Notes under the pieces: generated by a model | The model's input: the letters and a program-made list of their open reading frames with translations, nothing else | What the model was told of the DNA's origin: nothing | The model's database searches: none | Program-made: the position numbers and the translations under genes | Source of the DNA: Caminicella sporogenes DSM 14501 | GTDB taxonomy: Bacteria; Bacillota; Clostridia; Peptostreptococcales; Caminicellaceae | Reading direction: 5' to 3' | Length of the DNA stretch: 64,000 bases | Assembly: GCF_900142285.1 (NCBI RefSeq) | Contig: NZ_FRAJ01000003.1 | Location: forward strand, 124,001-188,000 | In this document: positions 18,647 through 28,164 of the stretch, piece after piece | How positions within the stretch are numbered: position 1 is the first letter of the stretch | Layout of the letters: each line of letters opens with the position of its first letter

Positions 18647-19399
18647 TTAATAGTTTGGTTCATTCTTTAAAAGGTCAGAACGCAAAATAACAATATCTAC
18701 CCTTCTATTTTTAGCTTTATTTTCTGGTGTATCATTTGGAGCAACAGGATGATATTTGCTGTAGCCAGATATAGAAAATCTTTCTGGCTTCATATTAGTT
18801 TCTTCAATAAAAAATCTTACAACATTCGCAGCTCTAATAGAAGATAATTCCCAATTGGTAGGATATTTTGTACTTCTTATAATAGGATCTGAATCAGTAT
18901 GCCCTTCTACTCTTATAAACTTATCAGCAAATTCCTTTCTTTTAAGCAGTCCAGCTAAAAACTTTAAAGTAGCTTTTGATTTTGGCTTTAACACTGCTTT
19001 GCCAGAATCAAACAAAACATTTTCTTTAAATCTTAAAAGCAGTCCCCTTTTTTCTAAACTGACTAATATTTGATTTTCTAAATCATTTTCAACTAAATAA
19101 TTTTCAACTATTTGTTTTAATTTTCTTAAATTTGCTAATTCATCTACACTTGAAGTTAAATTGTCTTCATTTAGCGAATTACTTATATAATCATCAACTT
19201 CAATACTTTTTCCACTTTTCAAAATTCCCGCTGAACCTTGAAATGACTGCATTATAGCTTGAAATTTTCTCGCATCTATTTCAGAAAATGCAAATAGCAA
19301 TACGAAAAAACATAAAAGCAAAGTCATCATATCTCCATATGTAAGCATATATTCTGGAACGCCGCCAGATTCTTCTTCCTTAAATTTTTTTCTACTCAT
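18647..19399 (-). CDS. motB: Stator protein MotB
   Basis: 250 residues. One membrane helix at about 19-40 holds the proton/sodium-binding Asp23 (LTYGDMMTLLLCFF). The OmpA-like peptidoglycan-binding domain at about 120-245 has RVEGHTDSDPI and NRRVDIVI. Overlaps the end of motA by 8 bases. Ion type cannot be decided from this sequence alone. Confidence 0.96.
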   Translation of the reverse strand: MSRKKFKEEESGGVPEYMLTYGDMMTLLLCFFVLLFAFSEIDARKFQAIMQSFQGSAGILKSGKSIEVDDYISNSLNEDNLTSSVDELANLRKLKQIVENYLVENDLENQILVSLEKRGLLLRFKENVLFDSGKAVLKPKSKATLKFLAGLLKRKEFADKFIRVEGHTDSDPIIRSTKYPTNWELSSIRAANVVRFFIEETNMKPERFSISGYSKYHPVAPNDTPENKAKNRRVDIVILRSDLLKNEPNY

Positions 19400-20186
19400 T
19401 TACACCAGCCTCCGTTTTTCCATCATTACTTAATGATTTACGAATAGCTGGAGGTAAAAATGCTTTTAATTTTTCTTCAATAATTCTAGGATTTTCACCT
19501 GCTTGTATAGAAAGAAGCCCTTCTATCATAATTTCTTTGAGTAAAATTTCTTCCCTACTCCTTATTTTTAATTTCTTTGAAATAGGTACAAATATTAAAT
19601 TTGCTAGTAAAGACCCATAAAAAGTTGTAATTAATGCAACAGCCATACTAGGACCTATGGACTTTGGATCATCTAGCTGTTTAAGCATTATTACAAGTCC
19701 AATTAGCGTTCCTATCATACCAAAAGCTGGAGCCATTGTTCCCATCATATCAAATAAACTTTTACCTTCACTATGACGTTCTTCCAAAAAAGATAATTCT
19801 GTTTCCAAAATATTTTTTACGAGTTCAGGGTCTGTACCATCTACAATTAGCATTACGCCTTTTTGTAAAAATTCATCGTTTATATCTTCAACTGCTTCTT
19901 CTAAAGCCAAAAGTCCTTCTCTTCTAGCTACATTTGCCAAATCGATAATTTTATTTATAACACTTCCCGGTTGAAATCCATTTGTAGAAAATGCTTTTTT
20001 TACAACTTTAAATGAAGCAAGTACTTTATCCAAAGGAAAGGAAACAAATGTTGCAGCTATTGTTCCACCAATTACTATCAAAAATGATGAAAAATCTAAA
20101 AACCAACTTAAGCTTCCTTTCCCTAAAATTCCCCAAACAACTAACAAAAGTCCAGATACAATCCCTATAATAGTTGCTAAATCCAA
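19392..20186 (-). CDS. motA: Stator protein MotA
   Basis: 264 residues, TTG start behind AGGGGTG. Four membrane helices: two at the N-terminus (about 3-20 and 30-50) and two near 150-200 (FGMIGTLIGLVIML and AVALITTFYGSLLANLIF). The cytoplasmic loop between holds the charged residues that meet FliG. MotA5-MotB2 is the torque unit. In B. subtilis motAB are away from the fla/che operon; here they are inside it. Confidence 0.96.
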   Translation of the reverse strand: MDLATIIGIVSGLLLVVWGILGKGSLSWFLDFSSFLIVIGGTIAATFVSFPLDKVLASFKVVKKAFSTNGFQPGSVINKIIDLANVARREGLLALEEAVEDINDEFLQKGVMLIVDGTDPELVKNILETELSFLEERHSEGKSLFDMMGTMAPAFGMIGTLIGLVIMLKQLDDPKSIGPSMAVALITTFYGSLLANLIFVPISKKLKIRSREEILLKEIMIEGLLSIQAGENPRIIEEKLKAFLPPAIRKSLSNDGKTEAGVNE

Positions 20187-20201
20187 ATATTACACCCCTT
20201 T

Positions 20202-20405
20202 TCATTTAGAGCTATCAGTAAAGTTATTGTAAATATTTCTTTTATATTGTATTATTTTGTCTATTATTTCGTCAATATTTTCAGCTACAACTATTTTTTT
20301 GCCCGTAGTAAGAGTTATTACAGTATCAGGGGTTTCTTCTATTGTTTCAATTAGGTCGCAATTTAGTGCAAAAACATCATGATTAAGTCTAGTAACATAT
20401 ATCAT
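20202..20405 (-). CDS. flbD: FlbD family flagellar protein
   Basis: 67 residues from the ATG at 20405, nine bases after AAGGA. The sequence YVTRLNHDVFALNCDLIETI with TVITLTTGKKIVV is the full FlbD (YlzI/SwrD) family pattern. In B. subtilis the homologue SwrD increases flagellar motor power through the stators, which fits its position directly before motA. Confidence 0.92.
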   Translation of the reverse strand: MIYVTRLNHDVFALNCDLIETIEETPDTVITLTTGKKIVVAENIDEIIDKIIQYKRNIYNNFTDSSK

Positions 20406-20438
20406 ATAAATCATTCCTTATTAATTTAAAGTTAATTT

Positions 20439-20460
20439 ACCTGGACTAAAGAGTCCAGGT
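20439..20460 (-). other. Intercistronic hairpin between flgE and flbD
   Basis: A perfect 9-bp stem (acctggact with agtccaggt) with a 4-base loop lies four bases after the flgE stop codon. On the minus strand it is followed by an A/T-mixed stretch with no U-run, so it is not a standard intrinsic terminator. It could protect the 3' end of the abundant hook mRNA or act as a partial stop before the stator genes. Confidence 0.7.
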
Positions 20461-20464
20461 ATAA

Positions 20465-21964
20465 TTATCTCTTTAGATTAACTAATTCTTGAAGCATTTC
20501 ATCTGTTGTCGTAATAACTCTCGAATTAGCTTGAAAACCCCTTTGTGTAGTAATCATTGTAGTAAATTCCTTTGCTAAATCTACATTTGACATTTCAAGT
20601 GCTCCGGGAATTAATGTAGCAAATCCACCTAACCCCGGCTTTCCAATTATTGGATTTCCAGAGTTTGAAGTGCTTACAAATAAGTTTTCTTGAGTTTTTT
20701 GAAGACCTTCTGGATTTTTAAATCTTGCCAGTGCAATTCTTCCTATTGCAGAAGTCTTTCCATTTGTAAAAGAACCTGTTATTATGCCATCTTCACCTAT
20801 ACTAAAACTATCAAGTTTACCCTGCTTATAGCCAGTTAATGTCTGAAGATGTATTGTACTGTCGCTTGAAAATTGCTTTAATAATTTATCTCCATTTTCA
20901 TCTTCAAAAGATAAATTGAAATTAAATGTATCTGCACCATTAGGAAAAGTACCCGTTGAAGAAGAAAGTTCTATATTTATTTTTGATAAATCTACTTTTC
21001 CATCAGTAAAAGTAATATTATCCACAAAATATTTTGGTGCTGGAGAACCTGCAGCATTTACATCTATAGCTTCAGTACTGTTTACTGCCTCAATTACTAA
21101 CTCCCATTTATTAGGCTCAATTGCTTCTTCTATTTTAGGATTGTTTGCATCTGTAAAACTTTGTGATGTAAATTTTTCATTATCCCAATCATATGAAAAA
21201 CCTGATTTCATTTTCCTTCTAAAAGTTAGTTTGAGTTCATGTTCTCCTCCCAACTCATCATAAACAGTTATAAATTGAGGATTTGTCATAAGTTTACTAG
21301 ATGAAACTAGCCATTCATCAGCATTACCATTACCACTTGTATCTTTTACCGTAATAGAAGCATCAAGTCCTAAATCAGCATCTATATTTCCTTCTATTAT
21401 TACATCTCTTTCTGTTGACTGCTTCGCATTAGCAGGTTCTGAAATCCCTGTAACTTGAGCCGGGAAAGTCATAGCTTTGGAAATTACAAGCCCCTCTAAA
21501 GTAGTTTTAAATTTAGGAGTTTCTCCTATGGTTCCATCTTCAATTCTATATCCGAGAACTCTGTATCCACCTAAATTTAAATTTCCCATACTGTCGATTG
21601 AAAAATTACCTGCTCTTGTATAACTTCTATTTAAAAAGTTTTCATCATCTGAAACTATAAAGAAACCATCTCCATTTATCATTACATCAGTCGGAACGTC
21701 TGTTCTGTCAACTGAACCCCTAGTATGAATTGTATCTATAGAACCAATATTTATTCCAAGTCCTATCTGCTGAGGATTTGTACCACTCCTTCCGCCTTGG
21801 TTAGCTGACGCTCCCTTTATAGTTTGACTTAAAACTTCTTTAAAAGTAACCCTTCCAGCTTTAAATCCAACAGTATTTACATTTGCAATATTATTTCCTA
21901 TAACATCCATTTTAGCTTGATGAGCTTTAAGTGCAGAAACTGCAGAATTCATTGAACGCATCAT
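20465..21964 (-). CDS. flgE: Flagellar hook protein FlgE
   Basis: 499 residues. The N-terminus (AHQAKMDVIGNNIANVNTVG) and the C-terminus (MSNVDLAKEFTTMITTQRGFQ) are the D0/D1 parts shared by rod and hook proteins. The middle part (about 150-400) is the exposed, variable hook domain. It is larger than B. subtilis FlgE (264 residues), in the range of clostridial hook proteins. The start has AAAGGGGG upstream with tandem ATGs. The 81-base upstream leader contains three predicted hairpins. Confidence 0.96.
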   Translation of the reverse strand: MMRSMNSAVSALKAHQAKMDVIGNNIANVNTVGFKAGRVTFKEVLSQTIKGASANQGGRSGTNPQQIGLGINIGSIDTIHTRGSVDRTDVPTDVMINGDGFFIVSDDENFLNRSYTRAGNFSIDSMGNLNLGGYRVLGYRIEDGTIGETPKFKTTLEGLVISKAMTFPAQVTGISEPANAKQSTERDVIIEGNIDADLGLDASITVKDTSGNGNADEWLVSSSKLMTNPQFITVYDELGGEHELKLTFRRKMKSGFSYDWDNEKFTSQSFTDANNPKIEEAIEPNKWELVIEAVNSTEAIDVNAAGSPAPKYFVDNITFTDGKVDLSKINIELSSSTGTFPNGADTFNFNLSFEDENGDKLLKQFSSDSTIHLQTLTGYKQGKLDSFSIGEDGIITGSFTNGKTSAIGRIALARFKNPEGLQKTQENLFVSTSNSGNPIIGKPGLGGFATLIPGALEMSNVDLAKEFTTMITTQRGFQANSRVITTTDEMLQELVNLKR

Positions 21965-21982
21965 AATAATTACCCCCTTTAA

Positions 21983-22047
21983 GTTATGCCGTAACCAACT
22001 TCATCTGTCATTCAGAAGTTAAAAGCTCCCTAGGAAGGTCCAGCTTT
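21983..22047 (-). promoter_or_regulatory. Structured leader before flgE (three stem-loops)
   Basis: In minus-strand order, three inverted repeats follow each other between the stop of the upstream gene and the flgE ribosome binding site. Stem 1 pairs 22042-22047 with 22022-22027 (6 bp, with inner pairs). Stem 2 pairs 22015-22020 with 21997-22002 (6 bp, 12-base loop). Stem 3 pairs 21992-21995 with 21983-21986 (4 bp). No U-run follows, so it is not a terminator, and it does not resemble the c-di-GMP-I or c-di-GMP-II riboswitch consensus as I recall them. A translation-control role is only inferred. Confidence 0.4.
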
Positions 22048-22420
22048 ATACAATTACGGCTCCATCTATATTTGTAAAAATATTTTCTCTTAATTGTTCA
22101 TCTACAGCAGCTGTAATTATAGTATTATTTTTTACACTTGCAATGAAAGCTTTGTTATCCATGAGAATTAAAGCTTCTCTTATCCCTTTACTGCTAGCTT
22201 TTTTTACAGCATCATTTAGTTTATCTATTTCACTTTGAGTTAAATTTATATTCCTATTTTTTAATCTTTCTATAGCATGTTTTGAAAATTTGAGGTTTCT
22301 AGCAGTAATGCTTTTATTTAAAATTTCCTGAAATGTATTCATTCCAGTATCCACTTCATGAACATGCCTATTAATATCTCTTCTGAATTTTAAATTATAG
22401 TTTAAATTTATTCTATTCAA
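22046..22420 (-). CDS. TIGR02530 family flagellar operon protein
   Basis: 124 residues, TTG start behind AAGGTGGTG. It matches the family often called 'flg_new' or flagellar biosynthesis protein TIGR02530: FSKHAIERLKNRNINLTQ, then KGIREALILMDNKAFIASVKN and TIITAAVD. Such genes occur between flgD and flgE in many Firmicutes, and the exact role is unknown. No membrane segment or signal peptide is seen. The stop codon lies inside the first stem of the flgE leader. Confidence 0.85.
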   Translation of the reverse strand: MNRINLNYNLKFRRDINRHVHEVDTGMNTFQEILNKSITARNLKFSKHAIERLKNRNINLTQSEIDKLNDAVKKASSKGIREALILMDNKAFIASVKNNTIITAAVDEQLRENIFTNIDGAVIV

Positions 22421-22442
22421 GATAACACCACCTTAAACTGCA

Positions 22443-22907
22443 TTACTCAGTATCAGTATTATAAATTTCTATTGCCTTATTAATATTTATAAGCTCATTA
22501 ACCGTTTTTGAAGTGTTATCTATATTTTTTTGATAACTTTTATCAAGATTTAAAATGGATTTATTTAAGCTATCAAAAGACTCTAACATAGTATCTTCTA
22601 AGCTTTCAAGTTTTTCATTTAATCGAGTATTTTGACTATCTATTAACTCTTTAATAGAATTTAAAAGTTTGCCTGTATCATCCATCTTTTTATTGATTTC
22701 CTGCAATTGCTCTAATGAACTAAACTGAGCCATTTGAGCAATAAATTCTTTATCCTCCACAGGGTTTAACGGATCTTGATATTTAAGCTGAGTAATGAGC
22801 AGATTTAAAAAAGCATTTTTATCTAAATTGCCTTTCTTTTTGCTTTCACTTCGATTAGAATTTGTAAGATTAGATTTATTAGATATATTCATTATACTGG
22901 AATTCAA
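22443..22907 (-). CDS. flgD: Hook cap/scaffold protein FlgD
   Basis: 154 residues, TTG start behind AAAGGAGAG. The conserved N-terminal FlgD region is clear ([20 protein letters not shown], then [17 protein letters not shown]). The rest is a coiled-coil-like C-terminal part, without the Tudor/fibronectin domains of the enterobacterial protein. FlgD caps the growing hook. Its place between fliK and flgE is standard. Confidence 0.95.
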   Translation of the reverse strand: MNSSIMNISNKSNLTNSNRSESKKKGNLDKNAFLNLLITQLKYQDPLNPVEDKEFIAQMAQFSSLEQLQEINKKMDDTGKLLNSIKELIDSQNTRLNEKLESLEDTMLESFDSLNKSILNLDKSYQKNIDNTSKTVNELININKAIEIYNTDTE

Positions 22908-22920
22908 ATCTATCTCTCCT

Positions 22921-24297
22921 TTATGCCAAATAATTTATAGTTGAATCTAATCCATTCAAATAAGTTTGATTTGTCATATAATTTTTCTCTAACTGCTCTT
23001 CATTTAAAACAACTTTTTTTGCTTTTTTTCCTTTATATCTATCAAATGTACTCTGATTATAACTTGAGTCCTGATTGACTGATACACTAAATTCTTTTAT
23101 TTCAAATCCCTTTTCACTTAATGCACTTCTCAAATCTTCTAAATTAGCTTCTATAGCTTGTTTTACAATTTGACTTTCAACATCAAATTTTGCAACTAAA
23201 ATACCTCTTTCCACAATAATTTTCATAGATAAATTCCCCAAAAAATCAGGTTTTAATTTTATTGTGATTTGAGAATTATCATCGTTAATATAAGTCTTTG
23301 CATTTTCTATTATCTGATTGAATATCTTTCCCAATTCTAAATTGTTATTCTTTAAAAACTGCCCAGTCTTTACTGCATTTATAACTTTTTCATTTTCAAT
23401 GCTTGAATTTCCAGTATTTATAAATTCATTAGCTTTCGATAAATCATGTTTTTCTGAAATATTACTGCTTTTTGTTCTTATAATACCTAACTTAAATAAT
23501 TTTTTTGAATTTGTTTTTTCATTTTCTCCACTTTCTTTAAGCTTATCAGATACTATCTTCTTACTTTCTTCTAAATCATTGGAATTAGATGTTATATTTT
23601 TATCTTCTTCTAATTCATTAGATGATTTAATTGAGTTTGCTGATTTTACAGTAAAATTTTTAAGTGATTCATCTTTCTGATAGCCTTTTAAATTTTGAAC
23701 TGCATTTTTAGTATCTGTCTTATTATCCTTATTATCTTTTAAAATTTCTTGCAGCTCATCTAAAAGTTTGTATAAATCTGAAGTTTCTTTATCAGATTTA
23801 ACATCTTTCATTTGCTGAATATCAACTAAAATACTTTTTACTTTTTCAAAATCGATACTCTCTAAATTCAAATTGTCTGAAAAATATTTTTTTATTTCAT
23901 TTAAAATATAATTAATATTGAAATCTTCTCCATTTAAACTAAATTGAGATAAAAGTTTTTCAATAGCTTTTACTGCATCTTCTCTTTCATGTATATTTCT
24001 TTCATCACTTATATTTATATTTTTAATTATTGAACCTAAAGCAGACATAAGCACATTAACATTTTTAAATTGTTTGTTTTCTTTTTTATCTGCATCGCTG
24101 ACATTCTTTCCTTGTTTTTCATCTATTGTTTTTTTATCGTTATTATCTGTTTTTTTGCTAAGTATTTTTTTGAATTTATTATCAGTATTTAGATTTTTAG
24201 AATTTTTAATTGATTTCTTGCAGTTTAAATTATCATTAAGCTTACTACTACTATCATAAGCTGCTAGTAAATCTTTTCTTATCTTTCTATTTAACAT
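22921..24297 (-). CDS. fliK: Hook-length control protein FliK
   Basis: 458 residues, ATG behind GAAGGAGGTG. The first ~330 residues are a low-complexity, K/N/D/E/S-rich ruler-like segment. The C-terminal Flg_hook domain (about 340-430) has [19 protein letters not shown] and [17 protein letters not shown]. FliK measures the hook and triggers the FlhB switch. The last ~40 residues (basic, then [11 protein letters not shown]) are variable. A FliK-like second gene exists at 38819-40273. Confidence 0.92.
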   Translation of the reverse strand: MLNRKIRKDLLAAYDSSSKLNDNLNCKKSIKNSKNLNTDNKFKKILSKKTDNNDKKTIDEKQGKNVSDADKKENKQFKNVNVLMSALGSIIKNINISDERNIHEREDAVKAIEKLLSQFSLNGEDFNINYILNEIKKYFSDNLNLESIDFEKVKSILVDIQQMKDVKSDKETSDLYKLLDELQEILKDNKDNKTDTKNAVQNLKGYQKDESLKNFTVKSANSIKSSNELEEDKNITSNSNDLEESKKIVSDKLKESGENEKTNSKKLFKLGIIRTKSSNISEKHDLSKANEFINTGNSSIENEKVINAVKTGQFLKNNNLELGKIFNQIIENAKTYINDDNSQITIKLKPDFLGNLSMKIIVERGILVAKFDVESQIVKQAIEANLEDLRSALSEKGFEIKEFSVSVNQDSSYNQSTFDRYKGKKAKKVVLNEEQLEKNYMTNQTYLNGLDSTINYLA

Positions 24298-24342
24298 ATT
24301 TTTTCACCTCCTTCTATTAATAATATAGACTTATAGTTTATA

Positions 24343-25593
24343 TTAAGGAACTGGTATAGCAAGTTTTTTAGAAATTTCTGAAGAAAGATTACTGTCTAAG
24401 TACGAAAGAATAGATGCCACTTTCTTTTCATTAAAACTCTTTAAAACATTTATAGCTATATCTTCATCAGTAAAAGAAATAGTATTTCCATTGCCAAGAA
24501 CATATTTAACAGGTTTACCGCTATTTCTAATCATTCTCTTTATAAGCTCTGCTATCTGCTTTTCATCCATTTTCTCGTATATAGCTGTAAGTTCTTTAAC
24601 ATTATTGTTGAACTGCCTATAGACTTTTATAGCTTTTAAAATATCATCTGTAACAGTATCTTTTCCTTTTAATAAAATTTCTTTTTCTTTAATACTATTT
24701 ATAAGCTCAAATATGAATTTATTATCTTCTAAATTAGATAAAATTTGAGCAGTTTTTAAAACCCCTATATTTCTATATATTTCTGCTAATTCTTCCATCT
24801 TGTAAGTTTTGGTATTTCCAAGTATCTTAACAAGATTTGCAGGACTTTCTATAGAATAAATATCTGAAAGATTTTTTAATTGAAGCTGTTTATCTTTTAA
24901 TTCATTTATTTTCATCGATATACTATTTCTTGCTTGAATTGATGTAAAATCATCTAAAATTTCATCTTTAACATCAGAATCTATATATCTAAGTAATTCT
25001 GCCGCTTTTTCTTCATCCATATTTTCAAATATTTTAGCTAAATCTTTATAAGATATTTTATTTTGAACTATATCTGATTTTATTTTATTCACAGCTATTA
25101 TAGTGGACAAACTTTCTATATATTTAGCTTGACTTATTATTTCATTATCTTCTTCCTTTTCTATTTGATCTAAAATGTTTTTCAAAAGATTAGTCTTCAT
25201 TGAATTATTGCGCATACTATCAAGTATTTTTTTAGTTTTTATAGAATTTGCTTTATACATCAATTTTATAATATCATTAAAAGCTTTCTGGTCTTTACTT
25301 TTTATCAAATTAAGTTTATCTACTGCCCTATTATCATCTAGCTTTATCAAATAATTTGCAAGTAAATGAATTTGATTATTTATTTCTTCTTTTGTGGGAT
25401 AATTTTCAAAATAATCACCCACTGCACCCGGCAATTTTGACAAGTATTTATTTGCTTCCATTTTAAAGTTTTCATTTGTATAATATATCGCTGCTAAAAT
25501 TGTCATTGGTATAATAAAAAATACAATAAACACTATCAAAAGAATTTTACCAATACCTATTCCTTGTTTGCTTTTTTCTTCTACTGTGGCCAT
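24343..25593 (-). CDS. Enlarged MotE/MgtE-N-like membrane protein in the fliJ-fliK position
   Basis: 416 residues. One N-terminal membrane helix (about 15-40, KILLIVFIVFFIIPMTILAA) anchors a long soluble part. That part holds several copies of an MgtE-N/FliG-like helical repeat, for example LAKIFENMDEEKAAELLRYI (about 185-204), LAEIYRNIGVLKTAQILSNL, LTAIYEKMDEKQIAELIKRM and a last copy ending ASILSYLDSNLSSEI. Family members at this locus (MotE in alphaproteobacteria, YlxF in Bacillus) are roughly half this size and have one such repeat. The role is probably in basal-body or motor assembly; not established. Confidence 0.75.
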   Translation of the reverse strand: MATVEEKSKQGIGIGKILLIVFIVFFIIPMTILAAIYYTNENFKMEANKYLSKLPGAVGDYFENYPTKEEINNQIHLLANYLIKLDDNRAVDKLNLIKSKDQKAFNDIIKLMYKANSIKTKKILDSMRNNSMKTNLLKNILDQIEKEEDNEIISQAKYIESLSTIIAVNKIKSDIVQNKISYKDLAKIFENMDEEKAAELLRYIDSDVKDEILDDFTSIQARNSISMKINELKDKQLQLKNLSDIYSIESPANLVKILGNTKTYKMEELAEIYRNIGVLKTAQILSNLEDNKFIFELINSIKEKEILLKGKDTVTDDILKAIKVYRQFNNNVKELTAIYEKMDEKQIAELIKRMIRNSGKPVKYVLGNGNTISFTDEDIAINVLKSFNEKKVASILSYLDSNLSSEISKKLAIPVP

Positions 25594-25599
25594 ATGCTA

Positions 25600-26043
25600 T
25601 CACCTGCTTAACTTGCTGTTAAATGTAACAATTTGATCTATCAACTTATCTTCTTCCAATTTTATATGAAATTTATATTCTTCGTATCTTTTTTCTTTTA
25701 GTTTTTCTAATATTTTTTTTTCTTTTGACATCTCAAATAATTTATTTTTTATAATTTCAATATCTTTTTCTTTTTCGGCAACTCTATTTCTTTGTATATA
25801 AATTTTAAAATGTAAAGATTTAATATAATCATTAATACTTTTAAGCACAGCTATATTACAACCTCTGCTCGTCTTATCTTTTAATAGCTTAGAAACATTT
25901 TCTCTTTTACTTTTTAAATCATCTAATTTCCTTTTTTCTAAATACAATTCATCATATGCCTTTGAAAGATCTCCTTTAAGTTTCATTTCTTTATCTTCTG
26001 TCAATTTTAAAATGTTTTGATATCTAAATTTAAAAACTGGCAT
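25600..26043 (-). CDS. fliJ: Flagellar export chaperone-like protein FliJ
   Basis: 147 residues from the ATG at 26043 (PVFKFRYQNILKLTEDKE); the longer frame starts inside its AAAGGTGG ribosome binding site. The protein is one long antiparallel coiled coil, as in FliJ. FliJ inserts into the FliI ring and links it to FlhA. It lies directly after fliI. Sequence conservation is low in this family, so the call rests on position, size and coiled-coil pattern. Confidence 0.87.
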   Translation of the reverse strand: MPVFKFRYQNILKLTEDKEMKLKGDLSKAYDELYLEKRKLDDLKSKRENVSKLLKDKTSRGCNIAVLKSINDYIKSLHFKIYIQRNRVAEKEKDIEIIKNKLFEMSKEKKILEKLKEKRYEEYKFHIKLEEDKLIDQIVTFNSKLSR

Positions 26044-26090
26044 TAAAACCACCTTTATTCAATAAAATATTTTATAAACATTTAGAAAAC

Positions 26091-27401
26091 TTAAGATGAT
26101 ACTAACGATTTTAATTTAAGCAGTGTATCTTCAAACTCAAATTTATCATTTACTCCTTGTTTGAGAAAATTATTAAAAGAATCTATTTTCTCAATTGCCA
26201 AATCAATTTTCCTATTGCTGCCTTTAGAATAAGCTCCAATATTTATCAAATCTTCCGCTTCTTTATATACAGATAAAATCTCTTGAAAATTTCTTGCAGA
26301 CATCAAATGCTCTTCATCTACTATATTCGGCATAACTCTACTTACACTGCTTAAAATATCTATTGCTGGATAATGACCTTGATTTGCCAATTTTCTAGAT
26401 AATACTATATGACCATCAAGTATACCTCTTACAGCATCAGTTATAGGCTCATTCATATCATCACCATCAACTAATACTGTATATAGTCCAGTTATAGAAC
26501 CCTTTTCTGAATTTCCTGCTCTTTCCAAAAGTTTTGGAAGAACGGCAAAAACTGAAGGAGTATACCCTCTTGTCACAGGTGGTTCTCCAACTGCTAGTCC
26601 TACCTCTCTTTGAGCCATCGAAAATCTCGTTAAAGAATCCATCATTAATAAAACATCTTTCCCCTTATCTCTAAAATATTCAGCAATTGCTGTAGCAAGT
26701 AGTGCTCCTTTTGTCCTCACTAACGCTGGTTGATCAGATGTTGCAACAATAACTACAGAACGTTTAAGTCCTTCTTCTTGCAGTTCATTCTCAATAAATT
26801 CTCTTACTTCTCTTCCTCTTTCACCTATCAGTGCAATTACATTTATATCAGCTTTTGTATTTTTTGCTATCATACCCATAAGTGTACTCTTACCTACACC
26901 GCTTCCTGCAAAAATCCCTATACGCTGCCCTTTACCACAAGTTAACAGTCCATCAATTGCCTTTATTCCTAACGGCAAAATTTCTGTAATTTTCTTCCTA
27001 GTAAGAGGATTAGGCGGCTGATTATTAACAGGATACTTCTTTTTTGTAATAAGTTGTCCTTTTCCATCTATTGGATTGCCAAGCCCATCTAATATTCTGC
27101 CCAACAGTTCATCACCCACATTAACATATAGCGACTGTCCTGTTGCTATTACTTTACTTCCAGGACCTATACCATTCATCTCACCAAGCGGCATGAGAAG
27201 TACTATTTCTCCTTTAAAACCAACAACTTCAGATTTTATAGGCAAACCACCTTTTAAAGGATATATATAACACACTTCCCCAATTTCTACAGCTGGACCT
27301 AAAGACTCAATAGTTAAACCAATTAATTTTGAAACTCTACCACTATATCTTATTAGATTTGTATTTTCAAGTGCAGATAAATACTTATTTACAAAGGACA
27401 T
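26091..27401 (-). CDS. fliI: Flagellar export ATPase FliI
   Basis: 436 residues. Walker A is GIFAGSGVGKSTLMGM (about residue 160), Walker B LLMMDSLTRFSMAQRE, and the type III ATPase mark GEPPVTRGYTPSVF follows. The C-terminal region is complete. FliI is the hexameric ATPase of flagellar type III export and works with FliH and FliJ. All catalytic motifs look intact. Start ATG follows the fliH stop by a few bases. Confidence 0.97.
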   Translation of the reverse strand: MSFVNKYLSALENTNLIRYSGRVSKLIGLTIESLGPAVEIGEVCYIYPLKGGLPIKSEVVGFKGEIVLLMPLGEMNGIGPGSKVIATGQSLYVNVGDELLGRILDGLGNPIDGKGQLITKKKYPVNNQPPNPLTRKKITEILPLGIKAIDGLLTCGKGQRIGIFAGSGVGKSTLMGMIAKNTKADINVIALIGERGREVREFIENELQEEGLKRSVVIVATSDQPALVRTKGALLATAIAEYFRDKGKDVLLMMDSLTRFSMAQREVGLAVGEPPVTRGYTPSVFAVLPKLLERAGNSEKGSITGLYTVLVDGDDMNEPITDAVRGILDGHIVLSRKLANQGHYPAIDILSSVSRVMPNIVDEEHLMSARNFQEILSVYKEAEDLINIGAYSKGSNRKIDLAIEKIDSFNNFLKQGVNDKFEFEDTLLKLKSLVSS

Positions 27402-27408
27402 CTATAAA

Positions 27409-28164
27409 TCACTCGCCTTTTAATATTTCCTCAAATGTATTTTTAATCTGATTAAATTGAGTCCATATACTAGAATCAACACTACCTGATGAAGTATCTA
27501 TAATACAACTTCCTTTTGAAAGTGATTTGTCTTGCTTTATAATTATATCGGTTACATTTTCACTCAAAGCCAAAATTTTATCCTTAACTTCTAAAGCAAA
27601 TTCATAATCATCAGGACTGACTCTTAAAACTAAGCTGTCCGTAAAAGCACATTTTTCCAATCCCGCTTTAATCAATCCATATATTATGTCATAATCTTCC
27701 TTAATTTTTTTATTTAAAATCTTTTCTATTGTTTTTATAACTAAATCTACAACATCTCTTTCTATATCTACAATAAAATTTTCTTTGAATTTCATAACTT
27801 CTTCTTTTATGTTTAAAGCTTCACTTATAATTTCATCTGCTCTTTTTTTACCCTTTTCAAAACCTTCTCTAACACCTTCTTCAAAACCTTTTTCATAACC
27901 TTCTTCTCTTGCATTTTGAATAATCTGCTTTGCTTTTTCATAAGCATCATTGATTATTCTTTCAGCTTCTTTTTCAGCCTCTAAAAGTTTTGAATTTTTA
28001 ATCTCTTCTATTTCTTTATATAAATCTTTTATATTTCTATCTTCAGACTTTTCATTTTTAGAAATACTCTCTATCTTTTTCTCATGTTTTATAAAATCTG
28101 ACGAAGTAAGCTTATATGCAGATTTATCTATTATAACTTGCGTTGACTTCAAAACCCTAGACAA
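27409..28164 (-). CDS. fliH: Flagellar export stator protein FliH
   Basis: 251 residues, TTG start behind GGAGGAG, overlapping the end of fliG by 8 bases. A coiled coil rich in E and K covers about 25-110, including the GxxxG-type run GYEKGFEEGVREGFEKGKK typical of FliH. The C-terminal domain (about 125-245) is V-ATPase E-subunit-like. FliH regulates FliI and links it to the C-ring. Confidence 0.93.
   Translation of the reverse strand: MSRVLKSTQVIIDKSAYKLTSSDFIKHEKKIESISKNEKSEDRNIKDLYKEIEEIKNSKLLEAEKEAERIINDAYEKAKQIIQNAREEGYEKGFEEGVREGFEKGKKRADEIISEALNIKEEVMKFKENFIVDIERDVVDLVIKTIEKILNKKIKEDYDIIYGLIKAGLEKCAFTDSLVLRVSPDDYEFALEVKDKILALSENVTDIIIKQDKSLSKGSCIIDTSSGSVDSSIWTQFNQIKNTFEEILKGE

Noticed and set aside
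21983-22047. flgE leader as a c-di-GMP riboswitch
   Set aside because: The conserved bases of the c-di-GMP-I and -II families are not there; only the ending GGTTACGGCA is vaguely similar, and the stems are too short.
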